Shown here: positions 31,085 through 39,012 of the stretch, in pieces | Layout: each line of letters starts with the position of its first letter | How positions within the stretch are numbered: the first letter of the stretch is position 1 | From: an uncultured Lachnospiraceae bacterium | Lineage (GTDB): Bacteria; Bacillota; Clostridia; Lachnospirales; Lachnospiraceae | NCBI GenBank assembly: GCA_900315495.1 | Contig: OMZJ01000121.1 | Location: 1-40,230, forward strand | Direction of reading: 5' to 3' | DNA: 40,230 nucleotides | The notes under the pieces: model-generated | The model's database searches: none | What the model was told of the DNA's origin: nothing | The model's input: the letters and a program-made list of their open reading frames with translations, nothing else | Translations under genes and position numbers: made by a program

Positions 31085-32380
31085 TCACTCTTCCTGCTTG
31101 AAGATCTCGCTCAGGACACGGCCGTCGGTATCTTTCATCCGCAGGCCCAGAGCCGCCGCGAAGGTCGGCGCCTCATCCACCAGCCGTGCCTCGTCTATCC
31201 GAACACCTTTCCGGATATCCGGGCCGAAGGCGATCATCGTCGGCCACGGCCCCCGATCCGGATGATGCCCGTGGGTGGCGTGGCCGAACCGGTAATCCGA
31301 GGTATCAAACGGACGGATCAGCGGTCCCTTCCAGTCTCCGGAGAAGGAGGTGTATCCGTCCGTCTCCAGCACAAAGGAGAAATCACCGGCCAGGTGTTCT
31401 TTGGCCGCCTCCTCTTTGGTATAGACATGGCCAATGCCGTAAACACCTTCCTCACACATCCGCTGAAGCACCGCGTAGGTTTTTTCCGCGGCTTCCCGGT
31501 CCGACGGGTCGCGCAGGAAGACCTCGGCGGAAGCGCCGGAGGATTTGATCATCGCGCGGTAATCCTTCACGCTGCCGTCCTCCGCGACTGTGATCAGCCC
31601 CTCCCGGGCCAGCATGACGTTCGGGCAGGTCACCCGGCTGATATTGATCTGGCCGTGATCGCTGACGATAAAGAAATCCGTGTCCTGTTCGATGCCGGCA
31701 TCGCGGACCGCCTTCCTCAGCCATGCCAGCCAGTTGTCAATCTCGTGCAGGCCGTGGGTCACCTTATCGCTGAACACGCCCGTCTGATGGCGGTAGCCGT
31801 CGATGTTGGCCGGATGGATCATCAGAAGATTCGGCCGGTACTGACGAATCACGCTGCAGGCGCAAGACATGAGGAACTCGTCGCAGTACGGATGTTCCCG
31901 GTGCACCTGCATCCAGGTGTGCGGACGGATGCAGGTTTCGATCACTTCCTCGGAGCTTCCGCTCTCCTGGAAGCACTCTTCCGTGCTCTCGCCGTGCTGC
32001 GGCCAGTATTCATCGATCAGGTAGTCGATGGACGGGCACCGCCCGGTGACCGGCCAGAACACCGCCGCTGTCTTCAGGCCGGCGGCCTTTGCCGCGTCAA
32101 AGATGGACGGAACGCGGACCTTGTCGTAGAACCAGTTCCACGGCGAGGAGAGCTCCGTCACGTTGCTCAGTTCATTGTTGACAATGCCGTGCCGATCCGG
32201 ATAACACCCGGTCATCATGGTCGTATGGCAGGGATAGGTGAGCGTCGGATAGATGCTCCGTACTCTTTTCACCACCGCGCCGTTTTGGATCACCGGCCCG
32301 AAAGCCGGCAGTTTCTTCAACGTTTCCAGATCTTCCGTGATCATCGCGTCCTCGGAAATCACAATCACATGTCTGCTCAT
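31085..32380 (-). CDS. Nucleotide pyrophosphatase/phosphodiesterase-family enzyme
   Basis: The 431-residue protein belongs to the alkaline-phosphatase superfamily, NPP branch: D11 near the N-terminus, nucleophile region YPTLTYPCHTTMMTGCYPD (T48), metal-binding HPANIDGYRHQTG, SDHGQ and GHATHGHHPD. NPPs hydrolyse phosphodiester or pyrophosphate bonds of nucleotides, nucleotide sugars or glycerophosphodiesters. There is no signal peptide, so it should act in the cytoplasm. ATG follows ACGGGAGAAACA. It is the last gene of the ABC importer operon, so the imported compound is probably its substrate; this is inference from context. Confidence 0.88.
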   Translation of the reverse strand: MSRHVIVISEDAMITEDLETLKKLPAFGPVIQNGAVVKRVRSIYPTLTYPCHTTMMTGCYPDRHGIVNNELSNVTELSSPWNWFYDKVRVPSIFDAAKAAGLKTAAVFWPVTGRCPSIDYLIDEYWPQHGESTEECFQESGSSEEVIETCIRPHTWMQVHREHPYCDEFLMSCACSVIRQYRPNLLMIHPANIDGYRHQTGVFSDKVTHGLHEIDNWLAWLRKAVRDAGIEQDTDFFIVSDHGQINISRVTCPNVMLAREGLITVAEDGSVKDYRAMIKSSGASAEVFLRDPSDREAAEKTYAVLQRMCEEGVYGIGHVYTKEEAAKEHLAGDFSFVLETDGYTSFSGDWKGPLIRPFDTSDYRFGHATHGHHPDRGPWPTMIAFGPDIRKGVRIDEARLVDEAPTFAAALGLRMKDTDGRVLSEIFKQEE

Positions 32381-32405
32381 TGTTTCTCCCGTTAATTTTA
32401 TGATT

Positions 32406-32411
32406 ATTATA
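32406..32411 (-). promoter_or_regulatory. Possible internal -10 box before the phosphodiesterase gene
   Basis: A perfect TATAAT about 25 nt before the start codon on the minus strand, with no convincing -35 box 16-18 nt upstream. If active it would give separate expression of the enzyme with a very short leader. Confidence 0.3.
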
Positions 32412-32455
32412 AAACAGATTCTGCCTTCGAGACAGGATTCGCCCCGGATATGATT

Positions 32456-32496
32456 TTTCCCGGCGCGGATACAGTGCAGACCTGCCGGCCGGGAAA
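32456..32496 (-). repeat. Intergenic hairpin between permease and phosphodiesterase genes
   Basis: TTTCCCGGC (32488-32496 on the minus strand) pairs with GCCGGGAAA (32456-32464) around a 23-nt loop, 14 nt after the permease stop. There is no U-tract, so it is likely a processing or stabilising element within the operon mRNA. Confidence 0.45.
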
Positions 32497-32509
32497 TTTC
32501 GAAAAAAGA

Positions 32510-33397
32510 TTACTTCACTCCGTTGTAGGTAAAGGCACGGATGACCTGCCGGCTGGCAAAGCAATAGATGACAAGAATCGGCAGAACCAGCACCAGGTTG
32601 CCGGTCATGATCAGATTCCACTGAAGGCCGCAGTCCGTGTCCTGCTTGAGTTTCTCCACAAAAAGGGTCAGCGGGCGGTACAGGTCGCTGTTGGTCATGA
32701 CCAGGGGCCAGAAATAAGAGTTCCAGATGCTGATCGCCGAGAACATGATGACGGCAATCAGGGTTGAGCGGCACATCGGAAGCGCCACTTTGAACATGAT
32801 CTTCATCTCCCCCGCATCATCCAGGCGGGCCGCTTCCAGCACTTCGCCGTCAATCTGCCGGAAACTCTGCCGCAGCAGGAAAATGCCGAAGGCGTTCGCC
32901 CCGAACGGCAGAATCTGCGGCCAGAGCGAATTGATCATCTTTGCTTTGGAGAACATCAGGTATACGCTGATATACGTGATCTGCTCGGGGATCATAAAGG
33001 AGACCAGAACGATTCCGAACAGCAGGTTTTTGAGCGGAAAATTGCGGATGGCAAAGGCATAGGCAGCCGGCACCATGACCGCGACCTGAATCGCCAGAAC
33101 CGCTGCCGTGACGATGACGGAATTGGCAAGATAATGCATCAGATTGTCCTGCCCGGTCAGAATCTCTTTGATATTTTCAAAGGTAAAATTTTTCGGCCAG
33201 AGGGTCGGCGGAACCTGTATCGTTTCATAATATCCCTTGAAGGCCGAGGTGATCATCCAGTAAAACGGAAAGGCAAAGAGGACAATCACCGCGATTTTGA
33301 CCGCGTCGCCGGGCAGCCTCCTGAAAAAGTGCTTCACCCGCCTCCTGCGCTCCCGCGCGGCGTCCTCTTTTTCCTGTTGAACTTCCATTGCATTCAT
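32510..33397 (-). CDS. Carbohydrate ABC transporter permease (MalG/UgpE type)
   Basis: The protein is 295 residues from ATG 33397, with a Lys/Arg-rich cytoplasmic N-terminus (about 1-26), six membrane helices, the extracytoplasmic loop after WMITSAFKGYYETIQVPPT, and the EAA motif GEVLEAARLDDAGEMKIMF, followed by KVALPMCRS, that contacts the ATPase. It forms the importer channel with the MalF-type permease encoded upstream. The start is chosen for AGGAG about 11 nt upstream and for family length; in-frame ATGs at 33475, 33436 and 33388 are alternatives. A 208-nt gap, long for this operon, separates it from the other permease gene. Confidence 0.92.
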   Translation of the reverse strand: MNAMEVQQEKEDAARERRRRVKHFFRRLPGDAVKIAVIVLFAFPFYWMITSAFKGYYETIQVPPTLWPKNFTFENIKEILTGQDNLMHYLANSVIVTAAVLAIQVAVMVPAAYAFAIRNFPLKNLLFGIVLVSFMIPEQITYISVYLMFSKAKMINSLWPQILPFGANAFGIFLLRQSFRQIDGEVLEAARLDDAGEMKIMFKVALPMCRSTLIAVIMFSAISIWNSYFWPLVMTNSDLYRPLTLFVEKLKQDTDCGLQWNLIMTGNLVLVLPILVIYCFASRQVIRAFTYNGVK

Positions 33398-33605
33398 GGC
33401 GGATTTCTCTCCTGCATTTACTTTGCTTCTGTTCATTCCTGACGGTACCACACAATTTTCCGCCGATGGCAGCATGATTTCCGATCTGTACCATAGGTCA
33501 GGACAGCAGCTGCATCATCTCCGACCGGCGGCAGCACATCCTTTTCCATCCGGCGGTACGGTTCTGCCGCCGAAACCTTCCGGAGCGGACCGCAGCGGAT
33601 TCTGC

Positions 33606-34727
33606 TTACCGGTAATGCACCCTCTTTTCCAGGCACCGGAAATAGAAGATGGTGACCACCACCAGAATTCCGACCAGCACAACGCCGGCAGCCGACGCGA
33701 CGCCCAGCGTATTGTTGCGCTGGAAGGCATAATCGTAGATGTACATGCTGATAACCCGCGTGGCATCACCGGGGCCGCCGTTGGTCATGATCCGCACGGA
33801 ATCGAATACCTTGAACGATCCGGTCGTGATCGTGATCAGGATGAAGAACAGCTGCGGTGACAGAAGCGGCAGCGTGATCCGGAAGAATTTCCGAAGCGGG
33901 CCTGCCTGATCCAGCAGCGCGGCCTCATCGATCTCTGCCGGAATGGACTTGAGGGAGGCTAGAATGATCAGCGCGTAATAGCCGATATTCTTCCACACAT
34001 TCATGACGATGATGCAGTTCATGGCCATGCCGGAATCATTGAGCCAGTTAACCGGTCCCAGATGGAACCACCCCAGAACCGTGTTGAACAAGCCGTAGTC
34101 GTTTTTATTGTACAGCCACGACCAGATGAATGCGCACGAAATCGTCGCGATCAGGTACGGAGTGAACAGAAGGACCTGGCTTACCTGGTTGATCTTCCGG
34201 TCTGCCCGCAGCCACAGCGCAAAGAGCAGGGAGAGGGCAATCAGGAAGCTGATGACCATCACCGTGTAATACGCGGTATTTTTCAGCGCCACGAGAAAAT
34301 CCGTCTTGATCAGAAAGATCTCGCGGAAGTTGTCCAGACTCACAAACTGCTTGGTCGGATTGAGCGCATTTCCCCGGTACAGGCTGAGCCGGAAAATATT
34401 GGCCATCGGATAGATGGTAAAGATCAGAAGAAAAGCAATTGCGGGAAGGATCATCAGCCATGAGACAATCCACCCACTCACCTTCCTGCGCCTGCGGCCG
34501 GCCTTCCTGGCCGCCGCAGATGCCGGCCGCTCTAGGTCCCAGGCTGCCAGATCCGGCTCTGTCTCTTCTTCGAGCTCTTTTTCTGCCTGCAGCTCCCGCT
34601 CTCTCCAGCTGACCGGGCCGGTGCCTTTTTCCGTCACCGGGCTGTCTTCTGCCGTTTCCGGGATGCTTCCGCTCTCCGCCGGTTTTCTTCCAGTCACTGC
34701 CGGGCTCTCTTCAGTCATTGGATTCAT
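33606..34727 (-). CDS. Carbohydrate ABC transporter permease (MalF/UgpA type)
   Basis: The 373-residue protein has six to seven membrane helices from about residue 85 onward and the EAA motif EIDEAALLDQAGPLRKFFRI, followed by TLPLLSP. The first 80 residues are an unusual acidic/basic hydrophilic extension (Glu-, Pro- and Lys-rich) that is absent from ordinary UgpA/MalF-type permeases of about 290-300 residues. The start overlaps the ATPase stop as ATGA, which supports the long form through translational coupling. Together with the MalG-type permease it should form the channel of a CUT1-type importer. Confidence 0.92.
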   Translation of the reverse strand: MNPMTEESPAVTGRKPAESGSIPETAEDSPVTEKGTGPVSWRERELQAEKELEEETEPDLAAWDLERPASAAARKAGRRRRKVSGWIVSWLMILPAIAFLLIFTIYPMANIFRLSLYRGNALNPTKQFVSLDNFREIFLIKTDFLVALKNTAYYTVMVISFLIALSLLFALWLRADRKINQVSQVLLFTPYLIATISCAFIWSWLYNKNDYGLFNTVLGWFHLGPVNWLNDSGMAMNCIIVMNVWKNIGYYALIILASLKSIPAEIDEAALLDQAGPLRKFFRITLPLLSPQLFFILITITTGSFKVFDSVRIMTNGGPGDATRVISMYIYDYAFQRNNTLGVASAAGVVLVGILVVVTIFYFRCLEKRVHYR

Positions 34728-35767
34728 CCCTCGGCCGCCTTTCTGCAGAGCTTCTCCCGTTCTTCTCCCTCCGCGCGGATCCGATTCCCGGCAGCGTCAA
34801 AGAACAGCAGGCTGTCATCTTCCGTGGAAAGCCACAGACGGCGCCCCGGCTCCAGCGTCTCATCGGCGCTCTTGATCATGACGGTCTGCAGGCCCAGCTT
34901 GACTTTGCAGACGCTCTCGCTTCCCAGCATCTCACAGGTGACAATCTCCGCCGGCCGGCAGAAAGCCCGTCCCTTGGGTCTGGTCTCCGTGAAGATCGCC
35001 TTCTCCGGCCGGAAACCGACCTGGGTGCCGTCCTCACAGGGGAGAATATTCATGGGCGGTGTGCCGAGAAACTGCGCGGTGAAGACATGATCCGGATCGC
35101 TGTAGAGCTGCCGCGGAGTGCCCTTCTGGACAATCTGACCCTTGTTGATCAGAACGATCATGTCGGCCATCGCCATTGCCTCCACCTGATCGTGGGTGAC
35201 GTAGACGAAAGTCGCCTTCAGCCGCCGGTGCATCTCAATCAGTTCGGACCGCATCGAATTCCGGAGTTTTGCGTCCAGGTTGGAGAGCGGCTCATCCATC
35301 AGGAATACCTGGGGATTCTTGACCATGGCACGGGCCAGCGCAATCCGCTGTCTCTGACCGCCCGAGAGGGTGGAAGGCTTCCGATCCAGAAGACCGGTCA
35401 GCCCTGTCATCCTGCTGACCTCGTCAATCCGCCGCTGCCGTTCTTCCTTCGGCACCTTTTTGTTCTTTAACCCGAACTCGATGTTGTCGCGGACAGACAT
35501 CGTCGGGTAGATGGCATAATTCTGAAAAACCATGGCGATGTCGCGCTTGCCCGGCCCGACATCGGTGATATCCTGCCCGTTCATGACAACCTGCCCAGAG
35601 GTTGCCGGGCCAATCCCGGCAATCACTCTGAGCAGTGTTGTCTTTCCGCATCCGGAGGGGCCGACCAGGACGGTGAATTTCCCGTCCGGGATGACCAGAT
35701 TCAGATCTCTGATCACCCCGACTCCGCCGAACTCTTTTGTGATATGTCTCAGCTCAATTCTGGCCAT
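34724..35767 (-). CDS. ABC transporter ATPase (MalK/UgpC type)
   Basis: The 347-residue protein has Walker A GPSGCGKTT (about 36-44), Q-loop VFQNYAIYPTMSVRDN, signature LSGGQRQRIALARAM, Walker B VFLMDEPLSNLDAKLR and the H-loop VTHDQ, then a C-terminal TOBE-type regulatory domain (about 245-347). Such ATPases drive CUT1 importers for sugars and glycerol-3-phosphate derivatives. It overlaps the binding-protein gene by 14 nt upstream and the permease gene by 4 nt downstream, so the operon is translated as a coupled series. Confidence 0.96.
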   Translation of the reverse strand: MARIELRHITKEFGGVGVIRDLNLVIPDGKFTVLVGPSGCGKTTLLRVIAGIGPATSGQVVMNGQDITDVGPGKRDIAMVFQNYAIYPTMSVRDNIEFGLKNKKVPKEERQRRIDEVSRMTGLTGLLDRKPSTLSGGQRQRIALARAMVKNPQVFLMDEPLSNLDAKLRNSMRSELIEMHRRLKATFVYVTHDQVEAMAMADMIVLINKGQIVQKGTPRQLYSDPDHVFTAQFLGTPPMNILPCEDGTQVGFRPEKAIFTETRPKGRAFCRPAEIVTCEMLGSESVCKVKLGLQTVMIKSADETLEPGRRLWLSTEDDSLLFFDAAGNRIRAEGEEREKLCRKAAEG

Positions 35768-37127
35768 TCGTCTCGCTCTCAGTCGCGCTTCCGGCGTCGC
35801 TTCCGGTAAAGTAGCTGCTGCTTTCCTTCTTGATCTGGTCTACCGCTTCCTGTGCGTCAATGCTCTGGTCCGCAATCAGGAGAGAAACCGTGTTGTTCAC
35901 CAGCGTGGTGAAATCCGCAAGGTACGGGCTGTACGGCTGCTCCTGGCAGTGGCCGGTGACAACCTGATCGTACGCCACTTTGTACAGCGGGTTCTCCTCC
36001 CAGAAGGTCTTCATATCATCATAGTCCGCAACCGATTTGGTCGTCGGCACGTAGCCCGTGTGCTGTGTATTGAACGTAACTTCCTCATCGCTCATCAGGA
36101 ACTGTACAAACTCCCAGGAAGCCGCGATCTGCTCATCGCTGTTGCCCTCGCCGATGATGCAGACATTGCCGCCGCCGATCATGGCTACGCGGTTGTTCTC
36201 ATCATAGGTCGGATACTGGCAGACACCGAGCTCAAATCCCGCATCGTCCGCAATGCCCTGCATCGTGGAAAGCATTCCGGAGCTGGTGATCACGGCTGCC
36301 AGCTTCTGCTGGGAGAACTCCTCGGAGACAACGCTTCCCGCGTCAGTGACATCAAACGGCTCGCACCATCCGGCATCTACCCAGCTTCTCCAGTCGGACA
36401 GGACCTTCAGCATTGCGCCGTCATCCAGTGCCGGGCAGGAATTTCCGTCGTCCGCGATGTAGGCGGAACCCATCTGATAGAGGTTGGCCGCCTGATAATA
36501 GCCGAAGTCATCATACAGGCAGAGGCCGGAAACTTCTCCCTCCTGATACAGTGCGCTGCAGAAATCGGCCATGTCATCCACGGTTACCGGCGCGGTCAGT
36601 CCCTTCGCATCCGCCATTGTCTTATTATAATAGAACATCGGAGTGGATCTCACATACGGAACACTGTACAGCGTGCCGTCGGTATTTCCCGCGATATCCT
36701 GGAACGGATCCAGCATGTTGGAGCGATCCCAGCCGGTTTTCTCCGCCAGGAGAGCCATATCAGCCAGGACACCGTCCTCGATCAGGTAGTTGACATAGGT
36801 GTTTCCGGAAACCACGACCTGCGGAACCTCGCCGGACTGCACCGCCAGCTGCGTCTTGGCAAGGATGTCATCGTAGCTTCCGATATAGGTTTCCTGCACC
36901 TCGATGTTCTTTTCCTTGCCGATGGTGCTGTTGAAGGTCTCTACCTCGTGCTGAACCACCTCGTAGTTCGGACCCGTGCCGCGGGTATGCCAGAACTGTA
37001 CAATGATCGGATCTCCGGTGCTGGAATCCGTGGTGCTGTCCGCAAATACGACACCGCCCTGTGCGGCGAGAATTGCTCCGGCCATGGTCAGTACGCCAAG
37101 TGCCTTTGCAGCTTTCTTTCCTGTCAT
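35754..37127 (-). CDS. ABC transporter solute-binding protein (UgpB-like)
   Basis: The 457-residue protein has a signal sequence (about 1-29, Lys-rich start then LGVLTMAGAILAAQGGVVFA) and a two-lobed binding-protein body opening with IIVQFWHTRGTGPNYEVVQ, as in UgpB-type extracellular family 1 proteins. It should capture the transported solute outside the cell. The signal lacks a lipobox Cys: there is no Cys in the first 180 residues or so. That is odd for a Gram-positive binding protein, which is usually a lipoprotein. The predicted cleavage is VFA-DS. ATG follows GAGGAGGAAAACAG. It is the first gene of the operon. Confidence 0.93.
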   Translation of the reverse strand: MTGKKAAKALGVLTMAGAILAAQGGVVFADSTTDSSTGDPIIVQFWHTRGTGPNYEVVQHEVETFNSTIGKEKNIEVQETYIGSYDDILAKTQLAVQSGEVPQVVVSGNTYVNYLIEDGVLADMALLAEKTGWDRSNMLDPFQDIAGNTDGTLYSVPYVRSTPMFYYNKTMADAKGLTAPVTVDDMADFCSALYQEGEVSGLCLYDDFGYYQAANLYQMGSAYIADDGNSCPALDDGAMLKVLSDWRSWVDAGWCEPFDVTDAGSVVSEEFSQQKLAAVITSSGMLSTMQGIADDAGFELGVCQYPTYDENNRVAMIGGGNVCIIGEGNSDEQIAASWEFVQFLMSDEEVTFNTQHTGYVPTTKSVADYDDMKTFWEENPLYKVAYDQVVTGHCQEQPYSPYLADFTTLVNNTVSLLIADQSIDAQEAVDQIKKESSSYFTGSDAGSATESETNGQN

Positions 37128-37254
37128 CTGTTTTCCTCCTCTGTGAGTTGCTCAGCTGTTTTTTTCAGGTTCCGGGGAGAAGTATAAATCGGCAGGAATC
37201 CGCGAGATACCGGAGCAAAGAAAAGTTTTTCGCGTTTTTTGCAAAGTGATTTCT

Positions 37255-37303
37255 GACGATAAGCAATATATTTGCAAATATAATCGTCGATTTTTGAAAA
37301 ATC
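37255..37303. promoter_or_regulatory. Nested palindromes upstream of the ABC operon
   Basis: The 16-bp perfect palindrome TATATTTGCAAATATA (37267-37282) is flanked by GACGAT (37255-37260) and ATCGTC (37283-37288). It is followed by a second perfect inverted repeat, GATTTTT-G-AAAAATC (37289-37303). The AT-rich cluster lies about 130-175 nt before the binding-protein gene and is a plausible operator. It does not fit the CcpA cre consensus. Confidence 0.55.
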
Positions 37304-37345
37304 TTCAGCTGCGCAGGCGGCCCCGGAGCGGATTTTTCTGCGCCG

Positions 37346-37388
37346 AAAGCGGCGGCAGACATTCCTTTCGGATGTCTGCCGCCGCTTT
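37346..37388. terminator. 17-bp hairpin downstream of the HBD-like gene
   Basis: AAAGCGGCGGCAGACAT (37346-37362) pairs perfectly with its complement at 37372-37388 around a 9-nt loop. On the minus strand it ends CTTTCGG, a short U-tract, about 165 nt after the HBD-like stop. It would isolate that gene from the ABC operon. Confidence 0.7.
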
Positions 37389-37460
37389 TCCTGCATTTGC
37401 CGCAGCCCGTGCCGGGCTTCTTCTGCCGCATTTTCTGACTGCCTTTTTTTACGGAGTCCT

Positions 37461-37545
37461 GCTGTCTGCAGCCTGTGACTTACCGTCTGTATCCTGCAGC
37501 CTGTACCTTTCAGACTGTGTCTGCAGCTTATGTCTCACAGCCCGT
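37461..37545. repeat. Imperfect ~28-bp tandem repeats centred on CTGCAG
   Basis: CTGCAG occurs at 37466, 37494 and 37521, each within a CTGT-rich unit (CTGCAGCCTGT twice, CTGCAGCTTATGT once). Three degenerate copies occupy the gap just after the HBD-like gene. Function is unknown; it may be replication slippage. Confidence 0.45.
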
Positions 37546-37553
37546 TTCCCATA

Positions 37554-38510
37554 TTATTTCTTATATTTATAGAAGCCTTCTCCTGCCGCCATGCCCGTCT
37601 TGCCTGCATCAATATACTTCTTCAGGAAGGCCAGGATCTTTCCGGCATTGCTGTCCGGGTTGTCCGCACCCGGCGTCATCAGGGCAATATTGTAGGCGGT
37701 GGTCAGGCCTACGACATCCAGAATGCGGAACGGGCCGGACGGTGCGCCGGTGGCAAGCCGCCATGTCTGATCGATCGTCTCGGGATCTGCCACGTCGTTT
37801 GCCGCCAGGCTCTCCGCGGAGAACAGGAACGGCACCAGCATGCTGTTGAGGATGTATCCCGGCTGCTCTTTCTTCAGGCACAGCGGAATCATGGAAATCT
37901 GCTTTGCGAATTCGACCACCTGCCCATAGTATTTCGGATCTGTCTTCGGCTGTCCCATCACCTCGGCGGTGTTGAAGCGCCAGATCTCATTGGCAAAATG
38001 CAGCGCCAGGAATTTCTCCGGACGGCCGGTGGCATCTGCCATCGCGCTCGGCAGCAGCGTGGAGGAGTTGGTCACAAGCACCGTCTTCTCCGGAAGGAGC
38101 GGTGCCATCTTCTGGAAAATATCGCGCTTCTGCTCCAGATTCTCCGCCATCGCCTCGATAACGAGATCCGCATCCTTCACAGCCTCTGCCAGATCCAGTG
38201 TGATCTTCAGACTGTGGTAAGCTTCCTCCACCTGTTTCTCCAGGGCGTCAATCTTTGCCGCATCCAGCCCTTCCATGGAATCCACAATCCCGCGGGGATA
38301 ATTGTAGCTCGGATTGCCGAGATTTGCGCGCAGTCCGGCCAGTTCCTTCAGATATGACTGGCGGATCAGGTCGATCTTCGGCTGCGTACGGCCGATGGAC
38401 CCCTCCGAGCGAAGCCAGATCGTCACATGGAACCCCTTGAATGCCGACTGAAACGCAATCTGTGCGCCGAGAACGCCGCCGCCGACCAGTGTTACATTCT
38501 GAAATGCCAT
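37554..38510 (-). CDS. 3-hydroxyacyl-CoA dehydrogenase-like protein
   Basis: The 318-residue protein has an N-terminal Rossmann fold with VTLVGGGVLGAQIAFQSA (about 6-23), the family VIEAMAENLEQKRDIFQ stretch, TNSST, and catalytic pair H171/E183 at the normal 12-residue spacing. A C-terminal helical dimerisation domain contains PGYILNSMLVPFLFSAESL. The loop after the His reads HFANEIWRFNTAEVM instead of the usual HFFNP, so substrate preference may differ from 3-hydroxybutyryl-CoA. No thiolase, crotonase or acyl-CoA dehydrogenase is nearby. ATG follows GAGAGGAAGAACT. It is monocistronic. Confidence 0.88.
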   Translation of the reverse strand: MAFQNVTLVGGGVLGAQIAFQSAFKGFHVTIWLRSEGSIGRTQPKIDLIRQSYLKELAGLRANLGNPSYNYPRGIVDSMEGLDAAKIDALEKQVEEAYHSLKITLDLAEAVKDADLVIEAMAENLEQKRDIFQKMAPLLPEKTVLVTNSSTLLPSAMADATGRPEKFLALHFANEIWRFNTAEVMGQPKTDPKYYGQVVEFAKQISMIPLCLKKEQPGYILNSMLVPFLFSAESLAANDVADPETIDQTWRLATGAPSGPFRILDVVGLTTAYNIALMTPGADNPDSNAGKILAFLKKYIDAGKTGMAAGEGFYKYKK

Positions 38511-38935
38511 AGTTCTTCCTCTCCTTTGCCTGTTTTTCTGTCTGCTGTCTGTTCGCTGTCTTTCTCTTGTACTTTTGCTGTTCTTTCACCGCCTGAAGTT
38601 TCCCGATCATGGCAGCCGAAAGTGTCTGTCCCGTATGCCGGCAGGAATCCCTCGAAGCGCCGGACTTCGCGCCCTTCCGGCAGGCTCGTCCGATGCGCCA
38701 GCGGGGATTTTTCTGCCGGCTCATCTGTCTCATCTTTCATCTGACGCAGATCTTTCTGCTTCTGCAATGTCAGGGGAAACTGGCAGTTCTATTATACACT
38801 ATATCGTTAATTTTTTCACGATTTTTCAAATTTTTCAGTTTCGAAATTGTCAATGTCCCTCTGTTTTTCATATCTTCCGCCTTTTTGCGTTTTCCAGCAT
38901 GAAAACATCTGCCTGTCCGGGAACCCGTCCATGCT
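38511..38935. other. Intergenic region between HBD-like and SGNH genes
   Basis: The 425 nt between the HBD-like gene and the SGNH promoter include a minus-strand TATAAT (38791-38796) preceded by three phased A-tracts (38811-38835). The predicted leader of the HBD-like gene is about 275 nt. I see no gene or recognisable RNA in it. Confidence 0.5.
38791..38835 (-). promoter_or_regulatory. Candidate promoter with phased A-tracts (HBD-like gene)
   Basis: TATAAT (38791-38796, minus) has no good -35 box but is preceded by A-runs of 6, 5 and 5 (38811-38816, 38822-38826, 38831-38835) spaced 9-11 bp. This is the pattern of a bent UP-type element. Confidence 0.45.
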
Positions 38936-38964
38936 TTGCATAGTCAGAAAAAAAGATATACAAT
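38936..38964 (+). promoter_or_regulatory. Promoter of the SGNH hydrolase gene
   Basis: TTGCAT (38936-38941), 17-nt spacer, TACAAT (38959-38964). Leader of about 42 nt. Confidence 0.78.
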
Positions 38965-39012
38965 AGCTTCAAAAAGGGATCAAAGAGCTCAGCGAAGGAA
39001 GGAGCACAGACG

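Larger units (their letters stand above)
37128..37553. other. Intergenic region upstream of the ABC operon and downstream of the HBD-like gene
   Basis: The 426-nt gap holds, from the ABC side, a -10 candidate TATACT (37181-37186, minus) without a good -35, a palindrome cluster (37255-37303), a 17-bp hairpin (37346-37388) and CTGCAG-centred imperfect repeats (37461-37545). No gene is supported. Confidence 0.55.

Noticed and set aside
29595..31088. 497-codon minus-strand frame opposite the MATE gene
   Set aside because: Antisense shadow of a recognisable exporter. It was considered as the reason for the orphan terminator at 29499, but no promoter or ribosome binding site supports it.
33433..33636. 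67-codon frame in the gap between the two permease genes
   Set aside because: No usable ribosome binding site, no recognisable domain, and its start lies inside the permease gene. The gap may simply be spacer.
37261..37290. CcpA (cre) site before the ABC operon
   Set aside because: The palindrome TATATTTGCAAATATA does not fit the cre pattern with its central CG and WGWAAA half-sites.
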